Shown: positions 1 through 13,384 of the stretch, piece by piece | How positions within the stretch are numbered: position 1 is the stretch's first letter | Layout of the letters: every line of letters begins with the position of its first letter | From: Epiperipatus broadwayi | Taxonomy: Eukaryota; Onychophora; Udeonychophora; Euonychophora; Peripatidae | Length of the DNA stretch: 64,000 nt | Direction of reading: 5' to 3' | NCBI GenBank assembly: GCA_028023455.1 | Contig: JAQFVV010000982.1 | Coordinates: 62,001 to 126,000 of the forward strand | Notes under the pieces: model-generated | Database searches by the model: none | Told to the model about the DNA's origin: nothing | The model's input: only the letters and a program-made list of their open reading frames with translations | Made by a program: the position numbers and the translations under genes

Positions 1-1190
1 AATAATCTGACCAAGGTATTTTTAACTGTTAACTTCTTCTAATTCATCATAATCAATCTTTATTTTCATACTTTGAGCAAATCAATTAAACATTACTATA
101 GTCTTTTTAACATTTATCTTTAATCCTACTTTTCTACTTTCATCTGATAACTCCTGCAACAATTTTCTGCAGCTCTGCAGCATTATTTGCAAAAACAACT
201 AGATCATCTGTAAAATCTAAATGACTTAAATAATCTCCATTTACTTTCACTTCTTTAGTTTTCCATTTTAATCCACAAAATACTTCTTGTAGCACTGCTG
301 TAAAAGGTTTTGGAGATATGGAGTCACCTTGTCTTACACCTTTCTCAATGTTGACTTTCCCAGTATCATTATGTAATCTAATTGTTGCTGTTGCATTTTT
401 ATAAATATTCTTTAAAATATGACAATATCCTGGATCTATATCTTGATGATCTAATGCTTTAATCACTGAAGAAATGTTTATAGAATCAAATGCCTTTTCA
501 TAATCTACAAATCCAAAACATAATGGCAACACATATTCATTTGCTCTTTCTATAACTTCTCTCAATACCTGGATATAATCTATGGTACTAAAACCACTTT
601 TAATTCCAGTTTGTTCTTTTGGTTGGTGGAAATCCAATGTTCTCTGTAGATGAGTTATAATTATCTTGGTAAAATTTTTGTATAAAACTGATAAAAGGCT
701 GATAGGTCTGTAATTTTTAATATCTTCTTTATCACCTTTTTTAAATATTAATATTATTACTGCATTCTTCCAATCATCTGGTACATCTTCATTATTTAGA
801 CATTTGATATATAACCTTGCTAAAAAAAATCTATTTCTTCACCTGCTTCTTTTAATACATCAATTATAATTTCATCATTACCTGAAGTCTTTCCTTTCTT
901 TATACATTTAATTGCATGTCTCACTTCTTCATTTAAAATTCTGGGCAATTCGGAAGATGTAATAGATATAGGAGGTACTTGTTCTTTATTACTATATAAT
1001 TCTTGATAAAAGTCTTCTAGCCATTTCATGATGTCATCTCTCTTTTTGGTAATAATTCCATTTTTTTCTTCTTATTGCAGATATAAATTTCCTACCAATA
1101 ACAAAATGTTTTACATTCTTGAGACTTTTACTTTCTTCAACAGATTTCCTTGCTAGTTCACAGAAAGTAAAAAGGAGTCTGGTATTAACT
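1..1190 (-). mobile_element. RTE-type LINE, reverse transcriptase part (broken)
   Basis: Minus-strand reverse transcriptase of a non-LTR retrotransposon, running off the left edge of the window. Visible RT blocks include the F-V-D-Y-E-K-A-F-D-S segment (catalytic Asp), the G-V-R-Q-G-D-S-I-S-P block, and L-D-F-T-D-D-L, which stands where the Y/F-A-D-D catalytic motif belongs. At the left edge the reading continues with K-V-G-L-K-I-N-V-K-K-T, typical of RTE-like elements. The 5' side (about 820-1190) encodes the linker region ending in M-K-W-L-E-D-F-Y-Q-E-L-Y. The frame is broken between about 640 and 820 and by stops elsewhere, so it is a dead copy. The matching endonuclease half lies next to it in the opposite orientation (1640-2760). 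The family call rests on motif reading only. Confidence 0.85.
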
Positions 1191-1199
1191 GAAAGAAGA

Positions 1200-1600
1200 C
1201 CCTTTGATTCCTGTTGGAGGCCTTAGAGGACCTAAACAGGGCAAATTCCTAATGTCCACTCCATGTATTCTTGTCATTGCAGCTGTTATTACTATGTGAT
1301 TTTTTATATATTATATGAACATGGATGGGCTGCTCACCAACATGCATTATCCAGCATGGTGAGTTTATGGGCTTTTTACTTCTGAGTTTAAAATCAAGAA
1401 ATACCATGGTCTTTGTTCTCTGTTGCCTGATAAGGCAGAATAAATGTTTGTGTAAATGATAAATATTTTTCCAATACATATATACAATTATGGCAGACAA
1501 AAATAAATTATGGTCCTTATTCCCAGGAGAATGTAAAGTCACCAACCAAGGCAGTAAGTGGTTGGTGGCCAAAGGTGGAGGGTGCTAAAAATCCCCTGAT
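1200..1600. other. Junction stretch between the two LINE halves
   Basis: About 400 bp between the divergently oriented halves of the LINE. A 107-residue open frame exists on the minus strand (1249-1572), but it has no recognisable domain. The stretch may be 5' UTR of the element or filler at an inversion junction. No host gene is supported here. Confidence 0.4.
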
Positions 1601-2760
1601 TGTGGACTCATGCTGCCATTTGTTGACCACATTTTATTTAGGTACTTACAACTGCAGATCATTTTCAAGTGAAGGAAGATTGCAAGAATTAGAAGAAGAA
1701 CTGTCTTATATTAAATGGGACATTATTGGTCTTTGTGAAGTTGGAAGAAAAGATGAAGAGACAATTGATTTAAAAAATGGGCATGTACTCTATTATAAAG
1801 CCACAAATATTGGAATACAAGTGGAGTAGGATTCATTATAAATAAAAAGTGGAAGACCAACATTGTGGAGATTGATGGTGTATTGGACAGAGTGGCAAGA
1901 ATAGTTATACAACTTAATAGCAGATCCCAAATGCAGATTATTCAGGTTTATTCCCCAACAAGTTCTCATAGTAATGAGGTAGTAGAATATTTTTATATGG
2001 ATGTACTAAAGGCTTTTGATCAAAGTAAACAACATTTTAAAATTTTTATGGTAGACTTTAATGCTAGAATTGGTAAACAAATGAAAGATGAAAGTGTTGT
2101 AGGTAATTTTGGCTATGGTAATTGAAATGAGAGATGTCATAGACTTGTGGAGTTTACAGAAAAAAACAACTTTATATTATGAATTCGTTTTTTGAGAAAA
2201 ATGTTAAAAGGAAATGGACATGGAAGCATCCAAATGAAGGTACAGCAGAACTGGATTATATTTTGACTAACAGGAAAAACATATTTCAAGATTGTGATGT
2301 TCTTAATAAATTTAACACAGGTAGTGATCATCGATTAGTATGATGTAAGATACGTGTTAAGGCAAAACTAGAGAGACAAAAATTAATAAGAAAAACAATA
2401 TTTACAATTCATATTCTTAACCTTCAGAAACATTCTAATGAATTTCAATTAGAACTTACAAATCGGTTTCAAATATTAGTAGATTTTGAACATGATTCAG
2501 ATTTGAATGAAATTAATATGAAAATAACTGATACATTTTTAAAAACTCCAACAAAGATAGCTGGTAGAAAAAAGCAGCAATTGACCAATAAAATTTCTAC
2601 TGAGACTAGAGAATTTATGAAGAAAAGAAGGAATATGAAGATATACAAAATTGATGCATTTAAAATTGAATATCTTGACATTTTATAAAATGGTGCAAAA
2701 AAGAGTTGAAAATGATATAAGAAAGTATAACTGTGAAATAATACAGTTGTAAAAGTACTG
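1600..2760 (+). mobile_element. RTE-type LINE, AP-endonuclease part (broken, inverted)
   Basis: Plus-strand apurinic endonuclease domain of the kind at the N-terminus of RTE-like LINE proteins. Visible in order: T-Y-N-C-R-S, I-G-L-C-E-V (the catalytic Glu segment), Q-V-Y-S-P-T-S, V-D-F-N-A-R-I-G (the G-D-F-N-A block with G to V), E-L-D-Y-I-L-T-N and G-S-D-H-R-L-V (the S-D-H catalytic end). These lie in different frames with stops near 1827, 2124 and 2342, so the copy is inactive. The 3' end, around 2500-2760, is the linker that normally leads into the RT. That continuation is found on the other strand at 1190 and below. Confidence 0.85.
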
Positions 2761-2779
2761 ATTAAGTGGTAATGCACAT

Positions 2780-3715
2780 TTATCAGGTATGTTATTTACC
2801 TAAATGTTTTGCAATGTTCTGTTCATGTTAGCTAATGTGGAGGCCAAGATTGATTAGCATTTTTATGTACTAAATAAGAATTTGCAAAATATACAAATAA
2901 ATTAAAACAATGTTATTAACAGATTCACAATAAAACATTAAAGAAATATTATATATGTTTTTGCCTTATACATATTTTATTTTATTATTAATTTAAAATC
3001 ACATTTATGTAAACAAGTAATTATTTATATATTATAAATACCTGTTTGTGCACTTTTAATTTACCTATGATTTCAAGTAAGATAATTATTATTTTTTAAT
3101 ATCTAAATGTAATTTATAATGGGAAAAAGACTCTCCCTATCGTTGAAATAAAATTAGCTAATTATAACAAAATGACTATTAGAAGTCATAGTAAAATAAT
3201 AAAAAATTATAATTATTTATATATTAACTTCTTGACTTATGTGAGTGCAATGTAATAACAATCAGTTTTAGCTAGGTTGAGTTTAATCAGTACCTTAATT
3301 ACTTAAATTAGCTTTTGTTTCTTACTTGGGTTCATTCAGAATCTCTCAAGTATAACTTATTATGCTTTTTATTAAGAAAGTTAGCTTCTCAAATATTTGT
3401 TTGATAATAGAATACTTAAACTATTTCATAATTTAATTTGATGTATGCTTGTTATTTCAGTATGAAAACTTAGTCATGCTTTATAATCGGAAATCTAGGG
3501 GGGGGGTAAGAATTTACATTATATTCACAAAAGTTTTCACACTTACATTGTTTATTTGATAATTTTTTAGATGAATATACCATGCCTTGCACTTTCTTTT
3601 GTTTAGTGATAAATTATAATAATGAAAAATAACCAAACAATTGGTCTCTTTAACTGGAATAGATAGAAAATTTTGTAGGCACTTTGCTAATAGAGTAGTT
3701 CAAGTGATGTTGTAT
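2780..3715. other. AT-rich non-coding
   Basis: No reading frame of note and no recognised repeat, apart from a single G run near 3498. Confidence 0.5.
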
Positions 3716-3960
3716 TAAACAATTCCAAACAAAGCAAAACTCTTCATATAGTAGTGCCATCTTGTGTTAACAAGAGCAATCAATGGATTCCAGAAAGCTT
3801 GTGCATAAAATCCCTATCTAGTGCCTACTCATCCAATATCCCCAGACTAGTTTCTGGCTTGTGGCCTTCATCAGTGAGGAGTCTTGGATCTGAGAGCACT
3901 GCACCTAGATCTTAGGATCCAATAACAATTATGTGCTAGTATGAGATGGTGATCATGTGA
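3716..3960. mobile_element. Foldback/MITE family copy 1 (one arm plus core)
   Basis: Starts with an arm containing A-C-A-A-A-G-C-A-A-A-A-C-T-C, followed by a segment ending in the complement of a CTGATGA...GAAAC motif (about 3842-3880). The same arm is found at 8479-8561 and at 45205-45445. The core from about 3819 to 3870 occurs in reverse orientation in the 45.3-kb copy. It is a non-coding, non-autonomous element; the superfamily is not evident. Confidence 0.6.
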
Positions 3961-5030
3961 TGTTGTATTGTTGTTACAATCAACACAGAGGCATTAAATG
4001 ATAATGCTGTTTTTAATGAAATGTACATAGTAATATCATCAGAAAAAATGTTTTTTTTTTACTAATTCTGTTTTCCTTGGATTTTGACCATCATGTATTT
4101 GGATAATTTTATGGATCAATTATGAATTTTAGTTAAATAATAAATTCCACAACATTCCAAATCCAGTGAAAAGAAGATTAGTAAAACATGTAAAATAATT
4201 ATATCGGCATTAAAAAAATAATATTTAGTATTAAAAATAAAAATAGTATTGGTATTTAAAAAGTATGAGACTCCATCAGATCATTCTCCAAATCCTGTTT
4301 CATGTGTGGATACCCTAAATCTGCAGTCATTTATAATATAAACAGAAGAATTTGTAAAATATGTGTGATAAGCTAAATTATCTACTATTTATAATTTAAT
4401 AAAATAAGGTTTTATATAAGTTTATTTTTAAATAAATTATAAATATTAATGCACCATTTTTATATAAATTAGGATGTTAGTATAAAGGTAATTTGAAAAT
4501 TAAAAAATTTCATTTACTTATTTTAATAGTCAAATTTGTATAATTTTCTAACAGGATCCAAAGACCAAGCAGGTACTCTCAAAAAGCATACACAGGGATA
4601 CACCATTACCCTAGTTTAAACCCCTATGTAGGCTTGGTAGTCTCTACCACATAATTAAAACTCTTGATGTCACACATCTTCCCTACTTCATACATCATGA
4701 TGTAGCTCAGAGTTCAAACACAGACTCATCTTCTCAGAGTTCTTCATTGACTCATAACTTTAGAAGGCACTAGCACTCATTATGGCTCTACTTTAAGATA
4801 TTTATCAACATGTAATGGATATAATTCTGGACTTTGATTATTTTTATAAGGTTGCAAAAAGAAACACTATAATAATACTGTACAAAACCATGGATATGCT
4901 TGTTTCAGCAATTACTTAATTCTATATAATAATTATTTTATAGTTCTGATGCACAATAATGATCCAGTTGTAATTAATAATGATAATATAAAGTTTATTA
5001 CATAAACTAGAAAAAATACATTGTACAGGC
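3961..5030. other. AT-rich non-coding with possible old repeat
   Basis: No gene. The stretch 4555-4780 is richer in GC than its surroundings and may be an old dispersed repeat, but no partner copy is seen in the window. Confidence 0.35.
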
Positions 5031-5039
5031 TCAAACCTG

Positions 5040-5195
5040 CATTCATATATGAATATTTGCAGGGTTCGAACACAGACTTTCACCCAACCCACCACTCTCA
5101 GTGCCATCTCATATTGCTGATCCACCTGATCACACACATGTTGAAAAGATAAATAATCACCAATATACATATTTCACGCTAAACCAGCAATCATC
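5040..5195 (-). mobile_element. SINE-like repeat with tRNA-like B box and CTGATGA core
   Basis: Read on the minus strand: C-C-A-A-C-T-G-A-T-G-A, a short possible stem, G-A-A-A-T-A-T-G, then a spacer and finally a G-T-T-C-G-A-A-C-C-C box like the RNA polymerase III B box of a tRNA. A homologous minus-strand copy lies at 33860-34000, which shows it is a dispersed family. A 62-82 residue open frame in both copies is a by-product of this homology and not a gene. Confidence 0.6.
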
Positions 5196-5234
5196 AGTTG
5201 GTCATATAAAATCAGTACCCAGCTTTATATTAAG

Positions 5235-5326
5235 ATAGCCAATCTTTGTGATCAGGTGGGTCAGCAATATGAGATGGCACTGACAGTGGTGGGTTGTGTG
5301 AAAGTCTGAGTTTGAACCCCATAAAC
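5235..5326 (+). mobile_element. Partial inverted copy of the SINE-like repeat
   Basis: Matches the 3' part of the 5040-5195 element in the opposite orientation (gatcaggtgg, gagatggcactga, ggtgggttg, gtttgaacccc). With its neighbour it forms an imperfect inverted repeat with arms near 85 bp. Confidence 0.6.
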
Positions 5327-5329
5327 TAG

Positions 5330-8300
5330 AATAATAAATAGAGTAGTTTACAGGTTATTAGAATAAAATAATCTACTGGCTTTTTTCATAATACAAAGGA
5401 AGGTGACAGTGACTTACAGAAATGATTTGTGCCCTGTTTAATATATAACTAAATTATAAAAATCCTATCAGTCGATTATAGGTTTAAATCTCTCAATCTA
5501 CCATAACATTATGTTTAATGGTAAAATTCTGGACAGGTTCAATTTAGAACCACATAGGGTTACTGATGAGCATAGATGGAGGTTACAGATAAAGAATTAA
5601 TTAGACATTGCAGTACTAACTAAGTGATTTCTATCAATAGTGTAAACAATATAATGGCAATCGACTTAGTGATCTAAGACATGGTTTATGACTAATAAGG
5701 ATGTCCGTGGCTGCAGGGATGCTTCTGCTTGTAACTGAGGGTGCATTCCAATGAAGAGATAATATGCTAAATCTAGAATTTGGGATGATAAACCTTCAAC
5801 TCCATCTCACAATCTAGATCAGCAATAATACTGTGATTAGGAACCTGGGCATGCAATGTAATGTATACCAGATACTTGACACACTGACTATATGTAGATG
5901 AGTGAACCATGAGATGCCAGCAGTAATGAAATCAATAATATAACAATTGCAACACAATATGGTGGGGAGGGGGGTAGGAATGCAAATAATGAAGACAAGA
6001 TATACTACAAATCACTAAACCTTCCACCTACCTTATAATAAACATTATGAAATTCATTTTAAAATGACAAACAAGTATCCCTAGTTAACCACATATAATT
6101 TGTATTATAAACTAGAACCCATTCACCATAAAATATTAACAACATAATTTTAAACTTGAAAAATATTTAAAATGCAGGGGGCATTAATTGTCCATAATGC
6201 AGACTGATAGTGTAATCTGTTATTTCTTACATTACCTATACATGAATTGTGGTTTAATTTTACTACTGTGTAAATAGTCAATTCAATACAGACATTTAGA
6301 TAAATTATTAATATTACTTTTATGTAACAACATCTTTAATTATCAAAAGAAAATCAATAACATTAATTTTCTTTACATATTATAAATTTTAACTATAAAT
6401 AGACCAGCTAATCTTAACTTTACATGAAGTAAGACAATTTTAAATTTAACATCTTCTTGACTCACTGTATCCTTTGGGATGGTGAGAACAGAGAAGCATA
6501 AACACATTCAACAATTTAAAATTTGACTCCCTTCACCATTCTAGTTAACATAAATAAAATGCAAATAGATTTCTAATTTGCTAAGTAATTAAGACCAGCA
6601 GATTTAACATAAATAAGAAAAAATATATAAATTTTAATAAGTTAAGACTAGCAAAAACAAACATATTAATAATTGAGTTACAGTTAAAACATTTGGATAT
6701 AATTAAAGCATTTTACCAACAAGATGAAACTGGTTCTCTGGATTTTTTCTGCACAGATAGATATAATAATTCATGGGCTTTGGTACTTTCATGGAGATGG
6801 TAGAATGTAGATGGATCTTAATCTTGTTGATTGACTTTTTCTGGATACCAGACTTTGCCAATAACTGTGAAGCCAATGCCCAATGACTCACTCATGGTGG
6901 TAGGTACTTTTAACATATTAATTTGAATTACTAATAAGGAGGATCAGGATAATAAGCAGAATATTCAGAACTTTACAAAATCAGAAGAATATTAAACCAG
7001 TAGAAGTTCTCTCTGAAATTAGGGGGGGGGGTAATTTTCAGAATTCTCAGAATTTAGCAGACTCAGAAATTTAGTGGAAGAATCCTCCTAAACAAAACCT
7101 CTTCCCAACTTATATTTTCTTTGTATCCCCCTAGGGTGCACCTCGTGAGTTCTTAATGGATTGAATATACTTTTTACTTTTAATTGACATTTTCTTACTT
7201 TTCTATTTTCTCATACTCGTGTGCAGCTGAATTGGTTTCCTTGCCATTGTTTTCACTTTTCATATAACACCTTAAAATGTGTACAGACTTTAAAGGTGTT
7301 GAAATGTAACTATTACAATCAATTGTACCTATAGATTGGGAAAAAAGGCACTTACACTTCCTCCTGCAATGGCTTCTTTCCATTAGCTCTACCTTCTTCC
7401 TATTGTATGTAATATTTCTTTACTTAATTGATCATGCTTTTAACAAGATACTTTTTAACTTAAATAATATAGTGTGACTTAAAACAATCAGTTTTTAACT
7501 TTTAAAAAATTTAAAATTGTACACACACCTGCACGCATATTACTAATGTGTGCGGATATTGAGAAATTTATTATATACAATGGGAAATAGGCTATAATTT
7601 AAGCAAAAGCATATATACACACAGATACTGCTTCATTATAAATTTTATTAATTATCACAATGGAATTGCATGGGTTTGTTTGGTTTAGTGCAATGATAAA
7701 CAATATAATATTTAATATACAGGGTATATGAGCACAAGTTGGAGTAAAAAAGTATTCAGAAATTTAAACATTTACATTTACATATAAATTGTATTACTTA
7801 TTATGACCATACTTCTATGGAGCTCAAAGATAGAGTGTATAATATTTAATATATTGCAAACAATTTAAGTAAAAAAGTAATCATCTTATATTTAAATAAA
7901 ATATATTTACAATCAGAACATATTCATAATAATGGAGTGATTCTTAAATCTAAACATTTTCGAATGAGAATGTGTTTCTAACAAAAGAGTAATATGTAAA
8001 TCTAAGTATTTTTATATACATAGACAAACCAAATGAAGAAGCACCTTTGTATCCTGCACATAACCATGCTCCAAATCATAATCCATAATAAAAGTTTTGT
8101 TTTTAGATATTTTATTCTAAAAAAATGTTTAAACAGAAGTTATTGAACCCTCCAGTGAGCTATATGTAAACTAAAACAACTCTCTCAATAAATGAAAAAG
8201 TACAGAATGACCCCATCTGTACTTTAGCTTGGATCACATATAATCATTCAATTTATTGATGTATCACAATGCAGAAAATGAATTGAAAGACATAAGTGAT

Positions 8301-8475
8301 GTATTTTTTTCTTTTCTGAAAGTTGATTAAAATATATTCTAGAGCCAGATTGCCGATAATTTTTGATTCACTTCCGCATATGTATATAATCAAGATTTGG
8401 ATCTGAAATTGATATATATATATATTGTTTCTAGCAAGCATCACATGATCACATCTCCAATTTAGCACATAATTG
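5330..8475. other. AT-rich non-coding
   Basis: No supported gene. Short open frames at 6703-6891 and 7195-7383 (minus) have no family signature or splice context. G runs occur near 5965 and 7021. Confidence 0.5.
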
Positions 8476-8478
8476 TTT

Positions 8479-8561
8479 ATAAACAAAGCAAAGCAAAACT
8501 CCATATAGTCTGTTTAGCACAGGTGGCACTACTATATGGAGTTTTGCTTTGCTTTGTTTAT
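8479..8561. repeat. Perfect 31-bp inverted repeat (short foldback)
   Basis: Arms 8479-8509 and 8531-8561 are exact reverse complements around a 21-bp loop. The arm sequence is that of the foldback family seen at 3.7 and 45.2 kb, so this is probably a short internally deleted member. Confidence 0.8.
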
Positions 8562-9333
8562 ATTGTGTCTGTTGTAGTTTATTTATTTGTCATGCAATTT
8601 TAATTCATTTTCCACATATATTTAAATTAATTATATTTTTCAAAATTGTAAAATTAAAATGTTTTTGCTGTTGTTTTTTTTTTTTTAATCAGAAAGCATG
8701 TCTCCACTGCTTAGTCTATGCTTAAATCTGATAATTAATTTAAATAAAATATAGAATCGACTGTTGATAATTTTGTATCTAGACTAGTAACGTTTGGCTA
8801 TTGCCAAATCTGCTTATGCATGTGCATGGTAATAAACATGATTCCAGAGATCATGAGTTGTAAAGATAATAACATATTACAATTAAGTTTTTTAAAACAA
8901 TTAGCATTGTGAGAGTACATCTGACCAATTCCAGATTATTCTAAGATTTACCCTGCATATAATAATAATTATGTTGTCAATGAATTAGCCAATTAAAAAG
9001 TTTTGCAGGAAAAAAATAATAACTCATAGAGCTCTTTTTATATCTGAACCTCAATTATGTCTATGGCATGCTAGTGCATTAATCCTACACCATACAATCT
9101 TGGGAATATATTTAGGTAGAAATTTTACATATAATGATAAATCGTTGGTTTTTTTATTTTTAAATGATATAATTTACAAAGAAACGCAATCATATCGTTC
9201 ACAAATTTAAAAAAAATTGAAATGACTAATATTTTATTTTTCGAAATAAATAATTACTAAAATGCTATAATTCATATATAAAACGATTTATAAAATAAAC
9301 AAATCTAACTCGTTCATTAAAAAATGCACTTAC

Positions 9334-9622
9334 CCATATGTATAAAAAAGCGCATAATGTGTTGAATATATAAATATCCGAATCGTCCAAATTTCATAAA
9401 TGGAGAAAACTTTGTGTTAAATAGTGGATAAATTAACAAATCTTTTGGCAAATGAACTCCAACACTTCCCATTGGTAGAAGGTAAATACTAAATATTGAA
9501 CTTTTAGTATCATCTTTCCCATTATTTTGTACCATTTCAGAACGATGCGCCATCATACGGATTCGATCGATTTTATTTAATTCCAACCGATTGTGGAAGA
9601 AGTCATTCTTTTTTATATCTAT
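9334..9622 (-). CDS. M13 (neprilysin-like) gene, exon with degenerate zinc site
   Basis: Internal exon, 289 nt, encoding 96 residues plus one base. The acceptor is a long pyrimidine tract ending in TAG after base 9623 and the donor is GG|GTAAGTG. It enters in phase 0 and leaves in phase 1. It begins I-D-I-K-K-N-D-F-F-H-N, like the M13 segment before the substrate-binding strand. It continues with L-L-P-M-G-S-V-G (where active enzymes have F-P-A-G-I-L), then K-F-G-R-F-G (N-F-G-G-I-G), then Y-I-Q-H-I-M-R-F-F-I-H-M-G where the family has I-G-H-E-x-x-H-x-F-D-x-x-G. Over these last 19 positions the alignment needs no gap. Both zinc histidines and the catalytic Glu are lost (QHIMR, 9350-9364), so a non-catalytic role is inferred. 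The next exon, expected to carry the third zinc ligand, was not found to the left. Confidence 0.8.
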
Positions 9623-10254
9623 CTAAAAAAAAAAAAAATATAAAGTTAATATCTGTATTGAAAAATAGTAATCTTAACTTTTTTTTTTTTTTTTTGACAA
9701 TTTGATTTGCCATCATAACGTTTTTCTGCATCATATTCACACACAACTCCACAATTATACATAATTTTAATTTCAAATTTGTAATTAAGCTATTATCCGC
9801 TGTTGTAAGTGGAAATTATTTTTTATATTTTTGTTAACTATTTTTTAATTTTATATTTGCCATAATTTATCATCTTCTGTAATATAATTGATATACACAG
9901 TACATTTTAGAGAAGAAAAAAAATGATTCTCTTTTCTAAGTACCTGGAGTAACACCCCTGAATTACACATTTATACTAGGTAATAACATAATTATCTATT
10001 CATCAAAAACACACAGAAGTGTAAGTTGACGTCTGGATCATTAGTTATAATAGAAAATATGATACTATATTTTATACCTTTCATTATTTTTCCCTGAAGG
10101 TTTATGATAGTATTTTAGTTGTATTTAATATTGGATTATTTTGATCATCTAATATTAAGTATTGACTGACTTTAGAAAATTTTAACTTTATTTAAATCTT
10201 CCAATTGCATTCAACTGTTAATAATAGCACACAAGTTAGTATATGAGCAGCAAT

Positions 10255-10400
10255 CCAAGAGATATCATTCTCCTCTCTCTTCCAGGTGTTGCTGGCTTGA
10301 TCAGTGACAGTACTAGCATGGGAAAACAAACCTGGATACTTAGTTTCTTGAATAATACATTTTAAGGTAACAGTCTAACCAACTGAGCCATCCTTCCAAA
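10255..10400 (-). mobile_element. tRNA-derived SINE remnant
   Basis: On the minus strand the sequence starts G-G-A-T-G-G-C-T-C-A-G-T-T-G-G-T-T-A-G-A. This contains a very good polymerase III A box (complement at 10379-10390). A weakened B-box-like stretch follows about 50 bp downstream (gtttgttttccca). It is not an intact tRNA. No target-site duplication was seen. Confidence 0.55.
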
Positions 10401-13363
10401 AGCAATAGTTAATAGAAAGAAATTTCATATTCTTTAGATATCTAACCTGTGAATGATGTTAATAACACATTCAAACATTTCTTCCATATATATATATTGA
10501 AACGGTCAGTTTCATCCATCTTCCCATTTCACTTATGTTACCCACACATCTATCTATATGCCAGGTTTAAACCCTCCCAGAGTACCCATCTGAATAACAT
10601 TAAATTATTATAGATGCAGAATCACGTATATATATGCGAGCAGTATGTCTGTAATTTAATTGAATATGTATAGATTACAGATATGTATCAATTTTATAAA
10701 TATTTCTAATTTAGGAAATATTTTAGTTAAATTATTTAGCAACTTTATTATTGTATTAGTGAAATCGCATATACATATCTCCTGTTATTCTGCATTTATT
10801 CTACCGCCTCTGGTTATAAAGTGTTTTCTGCTAATTACAGGGTAATTTTGTTAAGATAACATTTAATCCTAAAATAGTCCTAAAATAGCGTGGATATTGT
10901 TTGAAATATATAATGTTAACAAGATAAGCAGGGAAAACAGAATCTAAAATTACTTTGTTATAACTAAAATTGTTTGTCTAAATAAAGAAATGAGTTTTTC
11001 TGCCAGTGGGAATAATTAAATGTTTGGCTAAAATAAAATGGATTGTTCAGCTACACAAAAAAATAACAGGTGTGCAGATTTCAAAAGGTATAAATACTTG
11101 AAGTTTTATTAACAAGGAGATCAATCATATATATATTAAGTAAATTGTAGGCTGAATCTACGCCGGTTTCACCTTAAAATGTGCGAGTAGAGGCCGTAAT
11201 TCACTGCCTCTCCTCGCGGAGAATGGAGAGCTTCTGTCCAATAAAACCTAATGCCATCACCAGCAAAAGTAGCCCATGGAAAATCTCTGTTAACTGTGCA
11301 TCATCATAAAGTGTCAACTTATTATTGTTCCAAGTGCTTCAAAACCAGCTGCAATGGAAACAACTAAACTGTAAATTTTCTCAGAGCTCTTGTCTATAAA
11401 CTGTGACTTTCATTTCTCTATTTTTTTAAAAGCTAGCTATTCACTAAATCTGCTTTCATCAAACACCTTTACTAAAATCTACAGAGAAGATTGTTAAATG
11501 CTAAGTCTTGCCTGATTATAAAATTTAAATTCTCTTTTATAATGTAAAACTCGAATTCTCTTTTAAATTGTAAAACTCCTAATAATCTATTTTAAATGTA
11601 TAATTTTCTGCGGTCTTTTATGCCTATTTCTAAATCTATTCAATTTTATTTTATGATTTTATCATTTTAATATAATATGGGTATTTAATATGCCAAATGA
11701 CTGGAAACCGCAAGTATTTCTAAATATCATTTAGCTTATCGATTTGCGAAGATAATTTCAAATCTTCACTATAATTTAATATTAATCAATTGAATCATTA
11801 TTGTTCATTCTCACTCGCTGTTTCGAGATCAGATTATGTTACTGATTAAGTTTTGGGTATCAATATTATAATAATCAGTTATCTAGCTATTTTATGTGGT
11901 TTGCTTAATTTTAGTTATGAATTATAACTATTTATATATATATAACTCATATATCACCAAAACTAGCCACAGAAATACTCTCAAAGCATATTTTAATATT
12001 TTATTCGTAATTACCCCGTAAATATGCTTTATCCTCCTTAGATTTATTTATGTTGAGACGCAAGGGATAATATTAAACTAGGTTACTAATTAATTTAGTC
12101 CCTTAATAGTATATTTAAAATACTAAATTTGAGAACTGGATTATATAGATATGCAAATATACGCTATCTAATTTTAAGGCATTATAATGTAATGTTACGC
12201 GATTGCATTATATATATATATATGTATAAGTTGCGGATGTGTCTTTACAAAGTACGCAATGTACACTTATCAGCTTGCTGCATGATTTTCGATGATGTGC
12301 TGGCGGAGGTCACTCTCATCCACTTTAGTTTGGGTTTAAGCACACTTTTAGAACTAGGGCACAAGGACCTAGATGATTCATAACACTTATTCGACTACCT
12401 GAACTACTAATGTTCTTATTCGCGGCAGGTTGAGTGGTCTTAGGGCAAACCGAGTCTTTGGAGACTGAAGTCCATGAATAATGACTCATTCGCACCTTTT
12501 GTTTAATTAATATTTTAATATGTGCCATAGGGGATATAGGTAAACCTATCATAAGTCAGTTTTCTCTCCCTTTAATATTAAACGCTTATCTGGCATTAGT
12601 ATACATTCTAATCTAGGTTAACACGCTAACCTGCGTATCTCTGAGCCTAATTACATGCTCGAATTAACTTTGTATTAAATAGATGCCATAGAAGCATTAT
12701 GATAGTTAGTTATATAGCTTTGGCTATAAAGGTCCGCATGATCTAGTAGACTACAAAAGAGCTAGAGATTTGGCATATTAATTAATATAGGCATGAAATT
12801 CCAATACCGCACCACGCATTGTTAAACGTTTATAATGAAATATATAATATGAATCTCAGCAGTTATCTAACACCTGCGAGCATTATACCTCATGTTCCCA
12901 CCATATAATTTGGTATGTTTTAATTTATTGTTTGCTATTGTTTTATTAAAATAATAATATTTAAAATTATAACTCGTTTGCATATTTTATTGCCCGTGAA
13001 TTCATTTTGTCCAACTCTATATTTAATTACACATACACTATTTCATATATATGTAGATCAGCCTGTTAAGTTCTATAATTAATTACTTTGCACATATGTG
13101 TATATATCTTATCAAATCAGTGATAAATTAGTTCAATTATGAGTCTCTTGTTTTACCGGGAGTGACTGCTGGACCAAGAGTGAATTGATTGTCTGTGTAC
13201 ATTGAGGAATGTCATCCATAGAGTAGTAAATCATTGAGCAGAAGTGAAAGGGTTGAATGTTAGTCGGATTCTGGATCACAGCATCTGGATTCGATCAGCT
13301 TTAGTGTATTTTGCCTATATTCTAGATTTTGTTACGTGGAGGGACAATTCTTACTGTTACAAT

Positions 13364-13384
13364 ATATATATATATATATATATG
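13364..13384. repeat. (TA)n microsatellite
   Basis: Uninterrupted TA dinucleotides. Confidence 0.9.

Noticed and set aside
7195-7383. Minus-strand frame with N-N-G-K-E-T, considered as the C-terminal M13 exon
   Set aside because: The expected T-x-x-E-N-x-A-D and G-G motifs are missing and there is no good acceptor and donor pair.
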